A stretch of 64,000 nt of DNA from Gammaproteobacteria bacterium (GTDB lineage: Bacteria; Pseudomonadota; Gammaproteobacteria; DSM-16500): the NCBI GenBank assembly GCA_021324305.1, contig JAJPJI010000026.1:62001-126000 (forward strand). Reading direction: 5' to 3'. The notes beneath the pieces were generated by a model, which saw only the letters and a list, made by a program, of their open reading frames with translations, did not search any database and was not told where the DNA came from. Made by a program: the position numbers and the translations under genes. This document shows, piece by piece, positions 1-8,465 of the stretch. Positions within the stretch are counted from its first letter, which is position 1. Each line of letters starts with the position of its first letter.

Positions 1-302
1 ATACCAGCTGGAACAAGCAGACTATTACGACTGAAACACTGGAACAGAAAAATGGCATTTTATCCAAGGAGAAAGCAAAATTCCGCAGCTATGATTCATT
101 TATGGATAGTTTCATTGATTATGTTCATTTTCTGAAAGATAACAATCGCTATAGTGAAGCTTTAAAAAAAGCTGCCGATCCGCAACAATTCATTCATGCA
201 TTACAAAATGCCGGGTTCGCAACAGATACAAATTATGCAGAAAAGATATTAAGGATATTTTCAAGCCAATCGTTTAAAGCCCTGGTCGCAAAGCTTGAAT
301 AA
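1..302 (+). CDS. flgJ: FlgJ, flagellar rod assembly protein / muramidase, C-terminal part (5' truncated by window edge)
   Basis: The frame is open from the first bases and reads through to a stop at 300-302, so only about the last 100 residues are present. They contain the hallmark end of the FlgJ glucosaminidase domain: an aromatic-rich strand (KFRSYDS) followed by a helix DSFIDYVHFLKDN and a closing segment with GFATDTNYAEKI. In the family this domain cuts peptidoglycan so that the flagellar rod can cross it; the rod-capping N-terminal half lies outside the window. It is followed by flgM rather than flgK, so the usual flgJ-flgK-flgL order is broken here or flgKL lie elsewhere. Identification rests on the C-terminal pattern only. 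Confidence 0.85.
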   Translation, partial: TSWNKQTITTETLEQKNGILSKEKAKFRSYDSFMDSFIDYVHFLKDNNRYSEALKKAADPQQFIHALQNAGFATDTNYAEKILRIFSSQSFKALVAKLE

Positions 303-367
303 ATCCTGCTCAAAAGACACAGGGGGTTTCTTTAAATATTAAACAGCCATGATGATGCAAATAATAT

Positions 368-394
368 TTAAGTTTTTCTGAAAAACAATGATAT
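368..394 (+). promoter_or_regulatory. Candidate sigma-28 (FliA) promoter of flgM
   Basis: TTAAGTTT at 368-375, then exactly 11 bases, then AATGATAT at 387-394. The FliA consensus is TAAAGTTT-N11-GCCGATAA; the -35 part matches 7 of 8 and the GATA core of the -10 part is kept, while its first three bases and last base differ. It lies about 60 bases before flgM, a gene that commonly has its own FliA-dependent promoter. Assigned by pattern only. Confidence 0.45.
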
Positions 395-454
395 ACAAGA
401 TGTAGACAGTAAATTTTATTTAGATCTAACATAGCTACGGGCAAGGAGAAAGAC

Positions 455-742
455 ATGGTGAACGATGTTAAACTGGATCATATTGATAATATGAACAATA
501 TCTTGACTTCCAAGAAACCTCTGCCAGGGGACAGACAACGTGCAAATCTGAATACCAGTGGCGTTCAAGTACAACTAAGTTCGCTGGAAGGTTTAATGGT
601 ATCAGAATCATCAACGGATGAAGCAACCCGGGTTCTGGAAATGAAACACAGAATCGACTCAAATAATTACAAAGTGGACACTGATGTTCTGGCAACCAAA
701 TTGTACAATAACGTTTTTAAAAATATTAAAACAATCGGATAA
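455..742 (+). CDS. flgM: FlgM, anti-sigma-28 factor
   Basis: 95 residues, the normal size. The N-terminal half is low-complexity and polar, as in this intrinsically disordered family; the C-terminal helices that bind sigma-28 are recognisable (EMKHRIDSNNYKVDTDVLA near residues 62-79, then KLYNNVF). FlgM holds FliA inactive until the hook-basal body is finished and is then secreted through the flagellar export channel, releasing late genes. A good Shine-Dalgarno AAGGAG lies just upstream and a FliA-like promoter further up. flgN follows after 3 bases, the usual flgM-flgN pairing. Confidence 0.88.
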   Translation: MVNDVKLDHIDNMNNILTSKKPLPGDRQRANLNTSGVQVQLSSLEGLMVSESSTDEATRVLEMKHRIDSNNYKVDTDVLATKLYNNVFKNIKTIG

Positions 743-745
743 TTC

Positions 746-1207
746 ATGATGGAAATTAAATCAAGCAATGAATTTGTGTCAGCATTAAAGCAAATGACTA
801 CCTATTGCCGCAAGATAAAAGAATTACTGGATTATGACCAAATTCATTTTAGCAGTAATGCGATTACAAGCATTTCCGATAGCAATCATCAGAAAACCAT
901 ACTGTTGGAAAAGTTGACTACTTTAATCAATGAAATAAATTCGAGTATTTCTCCTGCTCTGTCTGATGGATTTCTGGATGCCATAGAAAAGCATGCAGAA
1001 AATTTTGATGCTCACATCAAAACTGAAATAATGGCCGCTCTTAACGAATTAAAATCCGAAATACAGGCAGCCTATCAATTTCTGTCTACTAACAGCAAAA
1101 TCATATTCACCAATATCAAGCAATTACACAATTTCTGGGAAAAATTGTCTGCGTGCAGTTCACGGAATGAATGTGTGTATGATCACAAAGGAAGCACCAG
1201 TATATAA
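746..1207 (+). CDS. flgN: FlgN, flagellar export chaperone
   Basis: 153 residues, mostly helical and without a signal peptide. FlgN proteins are poorly conserved; the call rests on length, heptad-like hydrophobic spacing (for example LLEKLTTLINEINSSI near residues 52-67) and position directly after flgM. In the family FlgN protects the hook-filament junction proteins FlgK and FlgL and delivers them to the export gate. Two ATG codons in a row (746 and 749) make the exact start uncertain by one residue. Another small coiled-coil flagellar protein cannot be excluded from sequence alone. Confidence 0.7.
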   Translation: MMEIKSSNEFVSALKQMTTYCRKIKELLDYDQIHFSSNAITSISDSNHQKTILLEKLTTLINEINSSISPALSDGFLDAIEKHAENFDAHIKTEIMAALNELKSEIQAAYQFLSTNSKIIFTNIKQLHNFWEKLSACSSRNECVYDHKGSTSI

Positions 1208-1270
1208 TAATCGATACACCATGAAGCAGTTGTGTATCGTTTTGTAATTGTCATATCAGGGGAAGAATTG

Positions 1271-1990
1271 ATGCAGTCCGCGAAGAGATTTCTTAATTAT
1301 TCTGGAGTTTTGCTATTTTTATTTGCAATTCTCTCAAACCAGGTCATTGCTGCAGATTACGAATCCAGCAAGCGAATCAATGAAATCACCAAAACCTTCA
1401 TTATGAGCAATATACAGACTTCGCCGGACGAAACAGTGGAGGTAAAGGTTAATCAATCAAACACGCCTTTGCAAATTTCTGCCTGCTCTGGCGATATTAG
1501 CGCGGCATATCCCAAAAATTCTAATCAGGATTTACCATCGACGGTAGAGTTATCCTGTAATAGTCCTCAGCCATGGCATATTTTTATTCCCGTTGATGTT
1601 CAGATTTACACAAAAGTCATCGTCGCAAAACGCACTATCCCGCCAAAAGAAGTGATTACTGACGATGATATCGATTTCGCTGTTTATAACAAAAACCGTC
1701 TATTCAGCGGCTTTTTCACCAAAAAAGAAGATGTCACGGGAAATGAAACTTCCCGTCTTGTGACGGCAGGAACGGTTTTAACAAAAAAGAATGTACAGCT
1801 CCCACTACTGGTACACAGGAATCAGACTGTCAGCCTTATTTCTCAAAGTAACGCAGTGATCGTTACAATGCAGGGAATCGCAAAAGATGACGGCGCCTTG
1901 AATTCAATCGTTAAAATTTATAATCCATCATCAAAGCGAATAGTTGAAGCTATCGTTATTGGTCCAAATAAAGCACAAATATCGGCGTGA
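1271..1990 (+). CDS. flgA: FlgA, P-ring assembly chaperone
   Basis: 239 residues from the ATG at 1271, chosen because AGGGGAAG lies about 7 bases upstream and because the Sec signal peptide (KRFLNYSGVLLFLFAILSNQ, ending in VIA-AD) then begins at the N-terminus; the frame is open 39 bases further upstream. The C-terminal half has the SAF/FlgA fold signature: AKRTIPPKEVITDDDIDF, then a basic strand and RLVTAGTVLTKKNVQ. FlgA acts in the periplasm, helping FlgI monomers form the P ring around the rod. It sits downstream of flgMN, whereas in many gammaproteobacteria flgA precedes flgM. Confidence 0.85.
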   Translation: MQSAKRFLNYSGVLLFLFAILSNQVIAADYESSKRINEITKTFIMSNIQTSPDETVEVKVNQSNTPLQISACSGDISAAYPKNSNQDLPSTVELSCNSPQPWHIFIPVDVQIYTKVIVAKRTIPPKEVITDDDIDFAVYNKNRLFSGFFTKKEDVTGNETSRLVTAGTVLTKKNVQLPLLVHRNQTVSLISQSNAVIVTMQGIAKDDGALNSIVKIYNPSSKRIVEAIVIGPNKAQISA

Positions 1991-2032
1991 GTATCATCTA
2001 AATAACGATAAGTAATACATGAGGTCGATATC

Positions 2033-2914
2033 ATGTTGGTAATATTTGGAGTGTTGATAGTTCTAATCTCAGTATTTGGCGGCTTTGCTATTGGTGGCGG
2101 CCACTTATATGCCCTTTTTCAACCCATCGAATTTATAATCATTGGAGGCGCAGCATTAGGTTCATTCATTATTGGCAACAATGGAAAAGTTATCAAGGCG
2201 ACAATCAAAGCTGTTTTTTCCTGTCTCAAGCCTTATCCATATTCAAAACGATTTTATATTGAATTATTGTCCATGTTTTTCGAATTGACTAATAAGATTC
2301 GCAAAGACGGAGCGCTCGCCATTGAAGCTGATGTGGAGAATTACAAGGAAAGCGCCTTGTTTAACAAATACAAACTTATAGCAAATCAGCCTAAAATCAT
2401 GGAATTCCTATGCGACAACCTGCGTCTTATCATTACCGGCCGCGTTGATATTTCAAATCTCGAAACAATTATGGATATTGACATTGAAACCTTCGAAAAT
2501 GAGGCTGAATTGCCTATCACAGCCATTAGCAAAGTTGCCGACAGCATGCCGGCATTTGGTATTGTTGCTGCAGTGATGGGAGTTGTTCATACCATGGAAT
2601 CCATTGGCATTCCCCCTCAGGAACTCGGTGCATTAATCGCAAAAGCGCTGGTTGGCACCTTTTTGGGTGTCCTGATAGGCTATGGCTTCACCGCACCGAT
2701 TGCTGCCTCACTTGAAAACCGGCTACAGGCAACAACCAAAATCTTACATTCTGTTAAAGTCGTTTTACTGGCGTCAACGAATAATTTTGCTCCAACCATT
2801 GCTGTTGAAATGGCACGCAAGGTTTTATATTCGGATTCCAGGCCAAATAGCAAGGAACTAGAGGAAATATTGAGGGACATCAAATCTAACAAGATGAATG
2901 AAACCAATGGCTGA
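2033..2914 (+). CDS. motA: MotA, flagellar stator proton-channel subunit
   Basis: 293 residues with four membrane segments in the MotA arrangement: two near the N-terminus (residues 2-24 and 31-50), a long cytoplasmic loop, and two near residues 170-220. The third segment has PAFGIVAAVMGVVHTM, which includes the conserved proline involved in torque generation. The cytoplasmic loop contains the basic and acidic residues (for example KIRKDGALAIEAD) that contact FliG in the rotor. It forms the inner-membrane stator with MotB, whose start overlaps its end. GAGGT about 10 bases before the ATG is the likely ribosome site. Confidence 0.95.
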   Translation: MLVIFGVLIVLISVFGGFAIGGGHLYALFQPIEFIIIGGAALGSFIIGNNGKVIKATIKAVFSCLKPYPYSKRFYIELLSMFFELTNKIRKDGALAIEADVENYKESALFNKYKLIANQPKIMEFLCDNLRLIITGRVDISNLETIMDIDIETFENEAELPITAISKVADSMPAFGIVAAVMGVVHTMESIGIPPQELGALIAKALVGTFLGVLIGYGFTAPIAASLENRLQATTKILHSVKVVLLASTNNFAPTIAVEMARKVLYSDSRPNSKELEEILRDIKSNKMNETNG

Positions 2915-3866
2915 AGACGAACATAAACACCGGGTAATTATCAAACGCATCAAGAAGGTACAAAATAAGCATCATGGCGGATCGTGGAAAATCGCGTATG
3001 CGGATTTTGTCACTGCCATGATGGCATTCTTTCTTCTGATGTGGCTGCTTTCCTTATTGAACAAATACCAGCTGGAAGGTATAGCGGAATACTTCAAGAA
3101 ACCATTAAAAGAAGTATTCACAAAGCAGGATAATATTGCTCGAACCAACACAATCAAGCCTGACAAACTGGGACCTTCGACTTATAAAAACACCGGTCTA
3201 AAAGATGTAGCCAACACCAGTCCTGAAAAAAACCTTGGTGTATTAGATAAAACCCAGAATCCGGCCAGTGTTACGCAAGGTAACCCGCAAACAAATATAA
3301 TTGAAGTTAAAGACAAGTCAAATGCGCAAGGAGACGAGCAGCAAGATAAGCAAAAACAGCAACAACAGCTCGAACAAATGAAGCAGCTCAAAGCGGAGCT
3401 TGAAGCCAAGCTAAAAAACGACCCCGCAGCCAGTCAATTCAAGAATTCACTCAATTTTGTTGTTACCTCTGATGGACTGAAGATCATTTTGCACGACCTC
3501 GAAAACAAGCCCATGTTTTCACAGGGCAAGGCAGATTTTGAAAAATATGCTGAAAACATTCTCTCCTGGCTGACTAAACAGATTAATTCCTATCCTAACC
3601 GTATCATGATTATCGGACATACAGACAGTATTCCGTATTCGAACACGGCTTATTACGGAAACTGGGAACTTTCTGTTGACAGAGCAAATGCAGTTCGTCG
3701 ATTGTTAGTCAACAATGGCCTTGATGATAACAAGATATTGCGAATTGTCGGCGGTGCCGATACAGACACTCTTTTCAACCATAGCAGCGATGATCCTGCA
3801 AACAGGCGTATCGAAATTATCCTGCTGACCGATCAGGCTGCGAAAAACATTCAGACCGAGCAATAA
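2907..3866 (+). CDS. motB: MotB, flagellar stator peptidoglycan-anchoring subunit
   Basis: 319 residues from ATG 2907. The N-terminal cytoplasmic tail (RVIIKRIKK, HHGGSWKIAYADF) leads into a single membrane helix ending LLMWLLSLL. The proton-carrying aspartate is the D of AYADFVTAMMAF, about residue 33. A Gln/Lys-rich linker at roughly residues 135-170 precedes the OmpA-like peptidoglycan-binding domain (residues about 185-310, with IIGHTDS and RANAVRRLL and PANRRIEI). The frame also has ATG 2898; neither has a clear ribosome site, and 2907 was chosen because MADE-like starts are usual. It overlaps the end of motA by 8 bases, implying translational coupling. Confidence 0.94.
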   Translation: MAEDEHKHRVIIKRIKKVQNKHHGGSWKIAYADFVTAMMAFFLLMWLLSLLNKYQLEGIAEYFKKPLKEVFTKQDNIARTNTIKPDKLGPSTYKNTGLKDVANTSPEKNLGVLDKTQNPASVTQGNPQTNIIEVKDKSNAQGDEQQDKQKQQQQLEQMKQLKAELEAKLKNDPAASQFKNSLNFVVTSDGLKIILHDLENKPMFSQGKADFEKYAENILSWLTKQINSYPNRIMIIGHTDSIPYSNTAYYGNWELSVDRANAVRRLLVNNGLDDNKILRIVGGADTDTLFNHSSDDPANRRIEIILLTDQAAKNIQTEQ

Positions 3867-3939
3867 GAATTCAAACTTCCGTGAAAACACTTTCAATTGT
3901 TGTTTTGCCATTTCCCTCCTGATCTTTGCTCCTGTTAGC

Positions 3940-4255
3940 ATGTCAACAACCAATCCTGTCCCTGTAACGCATGTCGCTCATCCCATACACATCCATGGAC
4001 ACATATCAGAAATAAATGGAAGCCTGTGCAGAGCCAGAGAGATACTGTGAATGTCATGCCAAACTCGACTGTAAAAATCATCTTTGATACCAGCAATCGA
4101 GGCATCTGGATGCTACATTGCCACATTTTATGGATAGAATGATGACCACATTTATTTATCAAGGATATCCGGACCGATTCACTGCCAAACAGCGGGCTCA
4201 GGGTGAGCAGTTGTACGATATATCTGTATTTTCAGGCATCAACCCCAGAAAATAA
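3940..4255 (+). pseudogene. Remnant of a multicopper oxidase C-terminal domain, broken by two frameshifts
   Basis: No intact frame covers this stretch, but three consecutive pieces in three frames read as the last domain of a multicopper oxidase. From 3979: HPIHIHGH, the copper-binding HPxHxHGH motif. From 4041: DTVNVMPNSTVKIIFDTSN then GIWMLHCHILW (ending 4134), the HCHxL type-1/type-3 copper motif. From 4139: MMTTFIYQGYPDRF, the usual closing strand, with a stop at 4253-4255. The first two domains of the enzyme are missing. Upstream, 3898-3942 is open with a hydrophobic signal-like stretch (CCFAISLLIFAPVSM) in the first frame, suggesting an internal deletion that joined a leader to the last domain. 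It interrupts the flagellar block between motB and fliM. The motif match is direct; the decay history is inference. Confidence 0.75.
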
Positions 4256-4467
4256 GCAATCCTGCGAAAGAGAATGTGAATGTTTTATCATTGATAATAC
4301 ATTACGTAAATAAACTGATCATATACAATTAATTTGATCATATTATATTTATTCTTACATCCAATCAGATGAGATAGATTTTAGTTTTTATCCTCAAAAG
4401 GGAAGCCAATCTTTAATCTTAAAGTAATTTAATATATGATTAATATAATAATCAGGACGATTAGACT
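4256..4467 (+). other. AT-rich leader region upstream of fliM with a direct repeat
   Basis: No open frame of note. The stretch is strongly AT-rich, as expected for a promoter region. A 9-base direct repeat TGATCATAT occurs at 4316-4324 and 4335-4343 (19 bases start to start), a spacing near two helical turns that could be a regulator site. I see no GG-N10-GC sigma-54 element and no good FliA element. A TATAAT at 4444-4449 is too close to the start codon to serve fliM. Confidence 0.35.
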
Positions 4468-5406
4468 ATGAGTGATCAAGTATTATCAAGTGAAGAAGTG
4501 GATGCAATTCTAAAAGTCACTCAAGAAAAACAGCAGCAGGACTTAAGCAAAATAGTCGGCAGTGGTGACTCTGGCGGTGAGAAAGGCAAACACTATTCTT
4601 ATGCATTGAATAACATCAATGAACTAGTCAGATCTGAATGCGAAAAAAATCTCTCTTCTTTTCTCAGAAAAAAAGCTATTATTAAAACAAAATCATTTAA
4701 CCTTGGCAAAGTATCGGCATGCCTAGCCGCTGATTCTGATAAAAAAACAGTGTATTCAGTTTTCCGTCTGTCTCCCAATGAACATTATGGCATGGTACTT
4801 GTCGATCTGGGCTTGCTACATCAAATTATAAATCTCCTGTTTGGCGGAAAAATTAACGCAAATGAAAAAACCATAGAAAATCCCGGCAAAGTTGGAACAA
4901 TTGTAGCGGAAAAGTTAAGTAATCTCTGCTTGACTGCACTCAGGGATTCCTGTGTGGAATACGGCGCCCTGACTTATGACATTCTCAAAACAACAAATTC
5001 ACAAAATCTGGCTTCAAATCTTGGTCTGGAACCAGACGATCAGGTTTATATAATGGATCTTTCCATTTTCTTTGATGAAGTTGAGACTTCTCTTAAACTG
5101 CTGCTGACGGAAGATTTTTTAATCCAGTTCATCCCCGCAAAAACCGAGGGAAGCAAACATCGTGAAAAAGACTTCTGGAGAACGGCTATCAAAACTCAGG
5201 TAGTCGACTCTTATGTAACCATAAACGTCACACTGCCCGATGTCAGCATGAAGGTCAAAGATTTCATGGCTCTCAAAGACGGTGATCTTATACCAATCAG
5301 TGATCCAACCATGGTTTATGTTTGCCTTAACAACCTAAAGCTCTTCAGGGCCTCAGCGGGCCAGGCGAATTCAAAACGGGTTGCGAAAATTATAAATCAA
5401 ATCTAG
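4468..5406 (+). CDS. fliM: FliM, flagellar switch C-ring protein
   Basis: 312 residues, near normal length. The N-terminus has the CheY-P-binding peptide (VLSSEEVDAIL, residues 5-15; family consensus LSQxEIDALL). The middle CheC-like domain spans about residues 40-230 and the C-terminal SpoA domain about 235-310 (VTINVTLPDVSMKVKDFMAL). FliM forms the cytoplasmic C-ring with FliG and FliN and reverses rotation on binding CheY-P. The family GGxG segment of the middle domain is not obvious and the interdomain linker is short. AGGA at 4454-4457 is the probable ribosome site. It heads fliM-fliN-fliO-fliP. Confidence 0.93.
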   Translation: MSDQVLSSEEVDAILKVTQEKQQQDLSKIVGSGDSGGEKGKHYSYALNNINELVRSECEKNLSSFLRKKAIIKTKSFNLGKVSACLAADSDKKTVYSVFRLSPNEHYGMVLVDLGLLHQIINLLFGGKINANEKTIENPGKVGTIVAEKLSNLCLTALRDSCVEYGALTYDILKTTNSQNLASNLGLEPDDQVYIMDLSIFFDEVETSLKLLLTEDFLIQFIPAKTEGSKHREKDFWRTAIKTQVVDSYVTINVTLPDVSMKVKDFMALKDGDLIPISDPTMVYVCLNNLKLFRASAGQANSKRVAKIINQI

Positions 5407-5425
5407 TGCTTCAAGGGGAAATGAT

Positions 5426-5785
5426 ATGCCAGGCGTTGATGAAATAGATAAAAGTGTCAAGGATGTTATAGATAAAATCGCTGAACAAGCCACAAATGAT
5501 ACTATCAATCCTCCTGAACCAAAAGGGAAGGAAGCATTATTTGATCCAAACAAACTCGGCATACTAAATGATGTTACCATTACCCTTACTATCGAAATTG
5601 GAAGAGCGCAGATAAAGATCCGTGATTTATTGAACCTTACAAAAGACTCAATCATTGATCTGAATAAATTGGCGGGTGAACCCGTTGACATCTATGCAAA
5701 TGGCAAGTTAATCGCCAAAGGTAACATTATCACGGCAAACGGAAAATACTGCGTTCGCCTGACATCAATACCGGAAAAATCATAA
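5426..5785 (+). CDS. fliN: FliN, flagellar switch C-ring protein
   Basis: 119 residues: a variable acidic N-terminal tail followed by the SpoA domain (VTITLTIEIGRAQIKIRDLL from about residue 50, then GEPVDIYANGKLIAKGNII). FliN tetramers build the bottom of the C-ring and dock the export ATPase complex through FliH. AAGGGGA lies about 7 bases before the ATG. It starts 19 bases after fliM. Confidence 0.94.
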   Translation: MPGVDEIDKSVKDVIDKIAEQATNDTINPPEPKGKEALFDPNKLGILNDVTITLTIEIGRAQIKIRDLLNLTKDSIIDLNKLAGEPVDIYANGKLIAKGNIITANGKYCVRLTSIPEKS

Positions 5786-5807
5786 ATTTCATTATGGAAT
5801 GGTGCCG

Positions 5808-6125
5808 ATGACCAGTGAATACAGTCACATGATTTTGAATCTTCTAGGTATCCTTATTTTAATCCTGATTGCCATGTACCTCTTGAAAAAATTCAGGGCT
5901 ACCAAAGACTCCAGGACGAAGCATATTAAAATCATTAATACTGTACCGATCGGTGCTAAGGAGAGAGTTATTTTAATGGAAGTCAACAATACAGTTTTAT
6001 TGGTTGGCGCGACCCCAAGTCATATTGAAACATTATATGTTTTTGATGAGATGGTGCCTGAACAGACAGCAACAGATCAATATACAAACCATTCTTTTGC
6101 AGATGAAATGTCCGCATTAAAGTAG
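5808..6125 (+). CDS. fliO: FliO, flagellar export gate assembly protein
   Basis: About 105 residues. One membrane helix near the N-terminus (MILNLLGILILILIAMYLLK) is followed by a small cytoplasmic domain with the family pattern KIINTVPIGAKERVILMEVNNTVLLVGATPSHIETLY. FliO helps assemble the FliP ring of the export gate. ATG 5799 is in the same frame and would add three residues; neither start has a strong ribosome site. Small size and position between fliN and fliP support the call. Confidence 0.85.
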   Translation: MTSEYSHMILNLLGILILILIAMYLLKKFRATKDSRTKHIKIINTVPIGAKERVILMEVNNTVLLVGATPSHIETLYVFDEMVPEQTATDQYTNHSFADEMSALK

Positions 6126-6233
6126 CTGCCCTCATTTAGGGGGTATCTGGATGCTGCATCAGGAATGACATTGGATAGGAATAGCGCATCATAATGTTTC
6201 ACTCATGGATGCGGAAAAGGAAATTCAGAGTTT

Positions 6234-6989
6234 ATGCGATCATGGATTGTTAAACATAAATACATCTTGGCATCCATATTGTTGTTTATGCCACTGACTG
6301 CATTGCATGCCGAAGTTCAAAGCATCCCATTGCTCATAGCCAAACAAACCGGTTCGACTGTCTCCTACAGTCTTAGCATTAAAATCATCGCCGTAATGGC
6401 TGTTCTGACTGTTTTACCCGCTTTATTGATTACGATGACCGCTTTTACCCGGATCATCATCGTACTTGCAATATTGCGACAAGCGCTTGGAATTCCAAAT
6501 GTCCCGAGCAACCAGATATTAATTGGCTTATCATTAATAATGACATTATTTGTCATGATGCCTATCATTCAGAAAGCAAATGAAACCAGCATTCAACCCT
6601 ATTTACAGGGAAAACTAACCGAGGAGCAGGCATTTGATACGTCGATTACATTGCTTAAATCATTTATGCTAAAACAGACACGTAAATCAGACCTGAGAGT
6701 ATTTACCGAATTATCAAAAAATAAAATGGATTCTAAAAACGAATTCCCGTTTTTAGTGATCATGCCTGCCTATATTACCAGCGAACTAAAGACCGCCTTC
6801 GAAATTGGCTTTCTTATTTTTCTGCCATTTTTGATTATCGATCTGGTTATATCCAGTATTTTAATGTCCATGGGTATGATGATGCTTTCGCCAATGGTGA
6901 TTTCTCTTCCTTTTAAGCTTCTATTCTTTGTATTGGTAGATGGATGGGGATTAGTTGTAACAAGCTTGATAACAAGTTTTCGCATATAA
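6234..6989 (+). CDS. fliP: FliP, flagellar type III export gate protein
   Basis: 251 residues, standard length. A cleavable signal peptide (ending ALHA-EV, about residue 27) is followed by membrane helices and conserved FliP motifs: MTAFTRIIIVLAILRQALG near residues 68-86, PSNQILIGLSLIMTLFVM, and PAYITSELKTAFEIGFLIF followed by DLVISSILMSMGMMMLSP. Five FliP subunits with FliQ and FliR form the export channel. Here the next gene is rpoN, so the near-universal fliP-fliQ-fliR order is interrupted and fliQ/fliR must be outside this window if the flagellum is functional. Confidence 0.95.
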   Translation: MRSWIVKHKYILASILLFMPLTALHAEVQSIPLLIAKQTGSTVSYSLSIKIIAVMAVLTVLPALLITMTAFTRIIIVLAILRQALGIPNVPSNQILIGLSLIMTLFVMMPIIQKANETSIQPYLQGKLTEEQAFDTSITLLKSFMLKQTRKSDLRVFTELSKNKMDSKNEFPFLVIMPAYITSELKTAFEIGFLIFLPFLIIDLVISSILMSMGMMMLSPMVISLPFKLLFFVLVDGWGLVVTSLITSFRI

Positions 6990-7054
6990 TCATCTCTGCC
7001 GCATCGGAGGAACGACTTGTTCAGCACGAAGGCGGTTATCACAACAAGGGCTAG

Positions 7055-8449
7055 ATGTCGATGAGTAACAAGATGCTATTGACAACCAAGCTGGAGCAAC
7101 GCCTGGTAATGAGCCAGCAATTAACCCAGGCAATCACATTGCTGCAATATAATACTCTTGATCTGAAACAACTTGTACAGCGATATATTGAATCCAATCC
7201 AATGCTAGAAGTCGACGAAACCGAAACAACCGATCATGATACTGAAGACTTGACTCATTTTTTCAATTATTCCGCCGAAATAAATAGAGCTTATCGATAT
7301 GATAATGATGATAGCACATTGGAAAATTATTCAATTCCAAAGAGCCTTCGTGATCACTTGTTTGAGCAAACATTGTTATGCAAATTTGACACGACTGAAC
7401 AAGTGGTCGCAGAAGCTATCATTGACGCAATAGATGAATCCGGATATTTGACCATGACAATCCCTGAAATTCGCGAAGCACTCGCCGAGCTTGGTCCGCC
7501 TGACCTGGCCATGATCGAAAAAATCCTGAAAAAAATCCAGACGTTTGACCCGGCAGGCGTTGCCGCCGCGAATTTACGTGAATGTTTATTGATCCAGCTT
7601 GATCATTTATCCAATAAAAATCAATCATGGAAAGTGGCACATGACTGCCTGAAGAATTTTTTCGATTTACTTGCTGAACCTAATTCAAAAAAACTAGCAG
7701 CAAAAACATCAACTTCGCCACAGATGATTAATGATGCCTTAACGTTAATAAAATCCCTTAATCCAAAACCAGGATTATTATTCTCAAATGTAAACCATAC
7801 CAGTATTGAACCAGAGTTATACGTTAAAAAAATTAAATCCGCGTGGAGAGTATTCTTATCGGAAAGCATATTGACCAACATCAAAATTAATAATCAATAC
7901 CATGAATTAATCAAAAAAAATAAAAGTCATGACTCATATACAGGCTTAAACAAGGAATTGCAGGAAGCAAAATGGCTATTAAGCGGATTGAAGCGGCGCA
8001 ATGAAACACTGCTTAATGTAGCCACCCATATCATGAAGATGCAAAAAGATTTTCTTGAGTACGGACAGTCTTTTATGAAACCAATGAATATTATTGATGT
8101 ATCGCAGGCACTTGATCTGCATGAATCGACTGTCTCCCGAGTTACATCGGGTAAATTTATTGCGACTCCGAGAGGCACATTTGAATTAAAGTATTTTTTC
8201 CCCAGCTATGTGCTTACTGAAAATGGGAATGCATGCTCTGATACCGCGGTGAAGGAAATGATAAAAGAGATCATCGATCAAGAGACAAGTGATCATGTAT
8301 TCAGTGACAGCGAAATCGCAAATTTACTCAAGCAAAAAGGAATTAACATTGCCCGGAGGACAGTTGCTAAATATCGTGACGCAATGAAAATATTACCCTC
8401 ATACCAACGGACACATACTAAGGAACGCCCAACTCACAATGCCTCATAA
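7055..8449 (+). CDS. rpoN: RpoN, RNA polymerase sigma-54 factor
   Basis: 464 residues. Region I is intact (MSQQLTQAITLLQYNTLDLK, residues about 19-38, then SNPMLE). The core-binding domain follows, then the DNA-binding domain with the helix-turn-helix around LHESTVSRVTSGKFIATPRG and the RpoN box ARRTVAKYRDAMKILPS near the end. Sigma-54 needs an AAA+ activator; in Legionella and Pseudomonas it drives early and middle flagellar genes. Its place right after fliP rather than in the lptAB-rpoN-hpf cluster is unusual and links it to the flagellar block. ATG 7061 (two codons in) is an alternative start with better spacing to AAGGG. Confidence 0.95.
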   Translation: MSMSNKMLLTTKLEQRLVMSQQLTQAITLLQYNTLDLKQLVQRYIESNPMLEVDETETTDHDTEDLTHFFNYSAEINRAYRYDNDDSTLENYSIPKSLRDHLFEQTLLCKFDTTEQVVAEAIIDAIDESGYLTMTIPEIREALAELGPPDLAMIEKILKKIQTFDPAGVAAANLRECLLIQLDHLSNKNQSWKVAHDCLKNFFDLLAEPNSKKLAAKTSTSPQMINDALTLIKSLNPKPGLLFSNVNHTSIEPELYVKKIKSAWRVFLSESILTNIKINNQYHELIKKNKSHDSYTGLNKELQEAKWLLSGLKRRNETLLNVATHIMKMQKDFLEYGQSFMKPMNIIDVSQALDLHESTVSRVTSGKFIATPRGTFELKYFFPSYVLTENGNACSDTAVKEMIKEIIDQETSDHVFSDSEIANLLKQKGINIARRTVAKYRDAMKILPSYQRTHTKERPTHNAS

Positions 8450-8465
8450 AAAAGCAGGATAAATC

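Noticed and set aside
3705..4162. Two minus-strand open frames over the motB end and the oxidase remnant
   Set aside because: Opposite strand to motB and to the multicopper oxidase motifs; no ribosome site or family.
4444..4449. TATAAT just before fliM
   Set aside because: Transcription would start at about 4456, leaving out part of the ribosome site; not usable for fliM.
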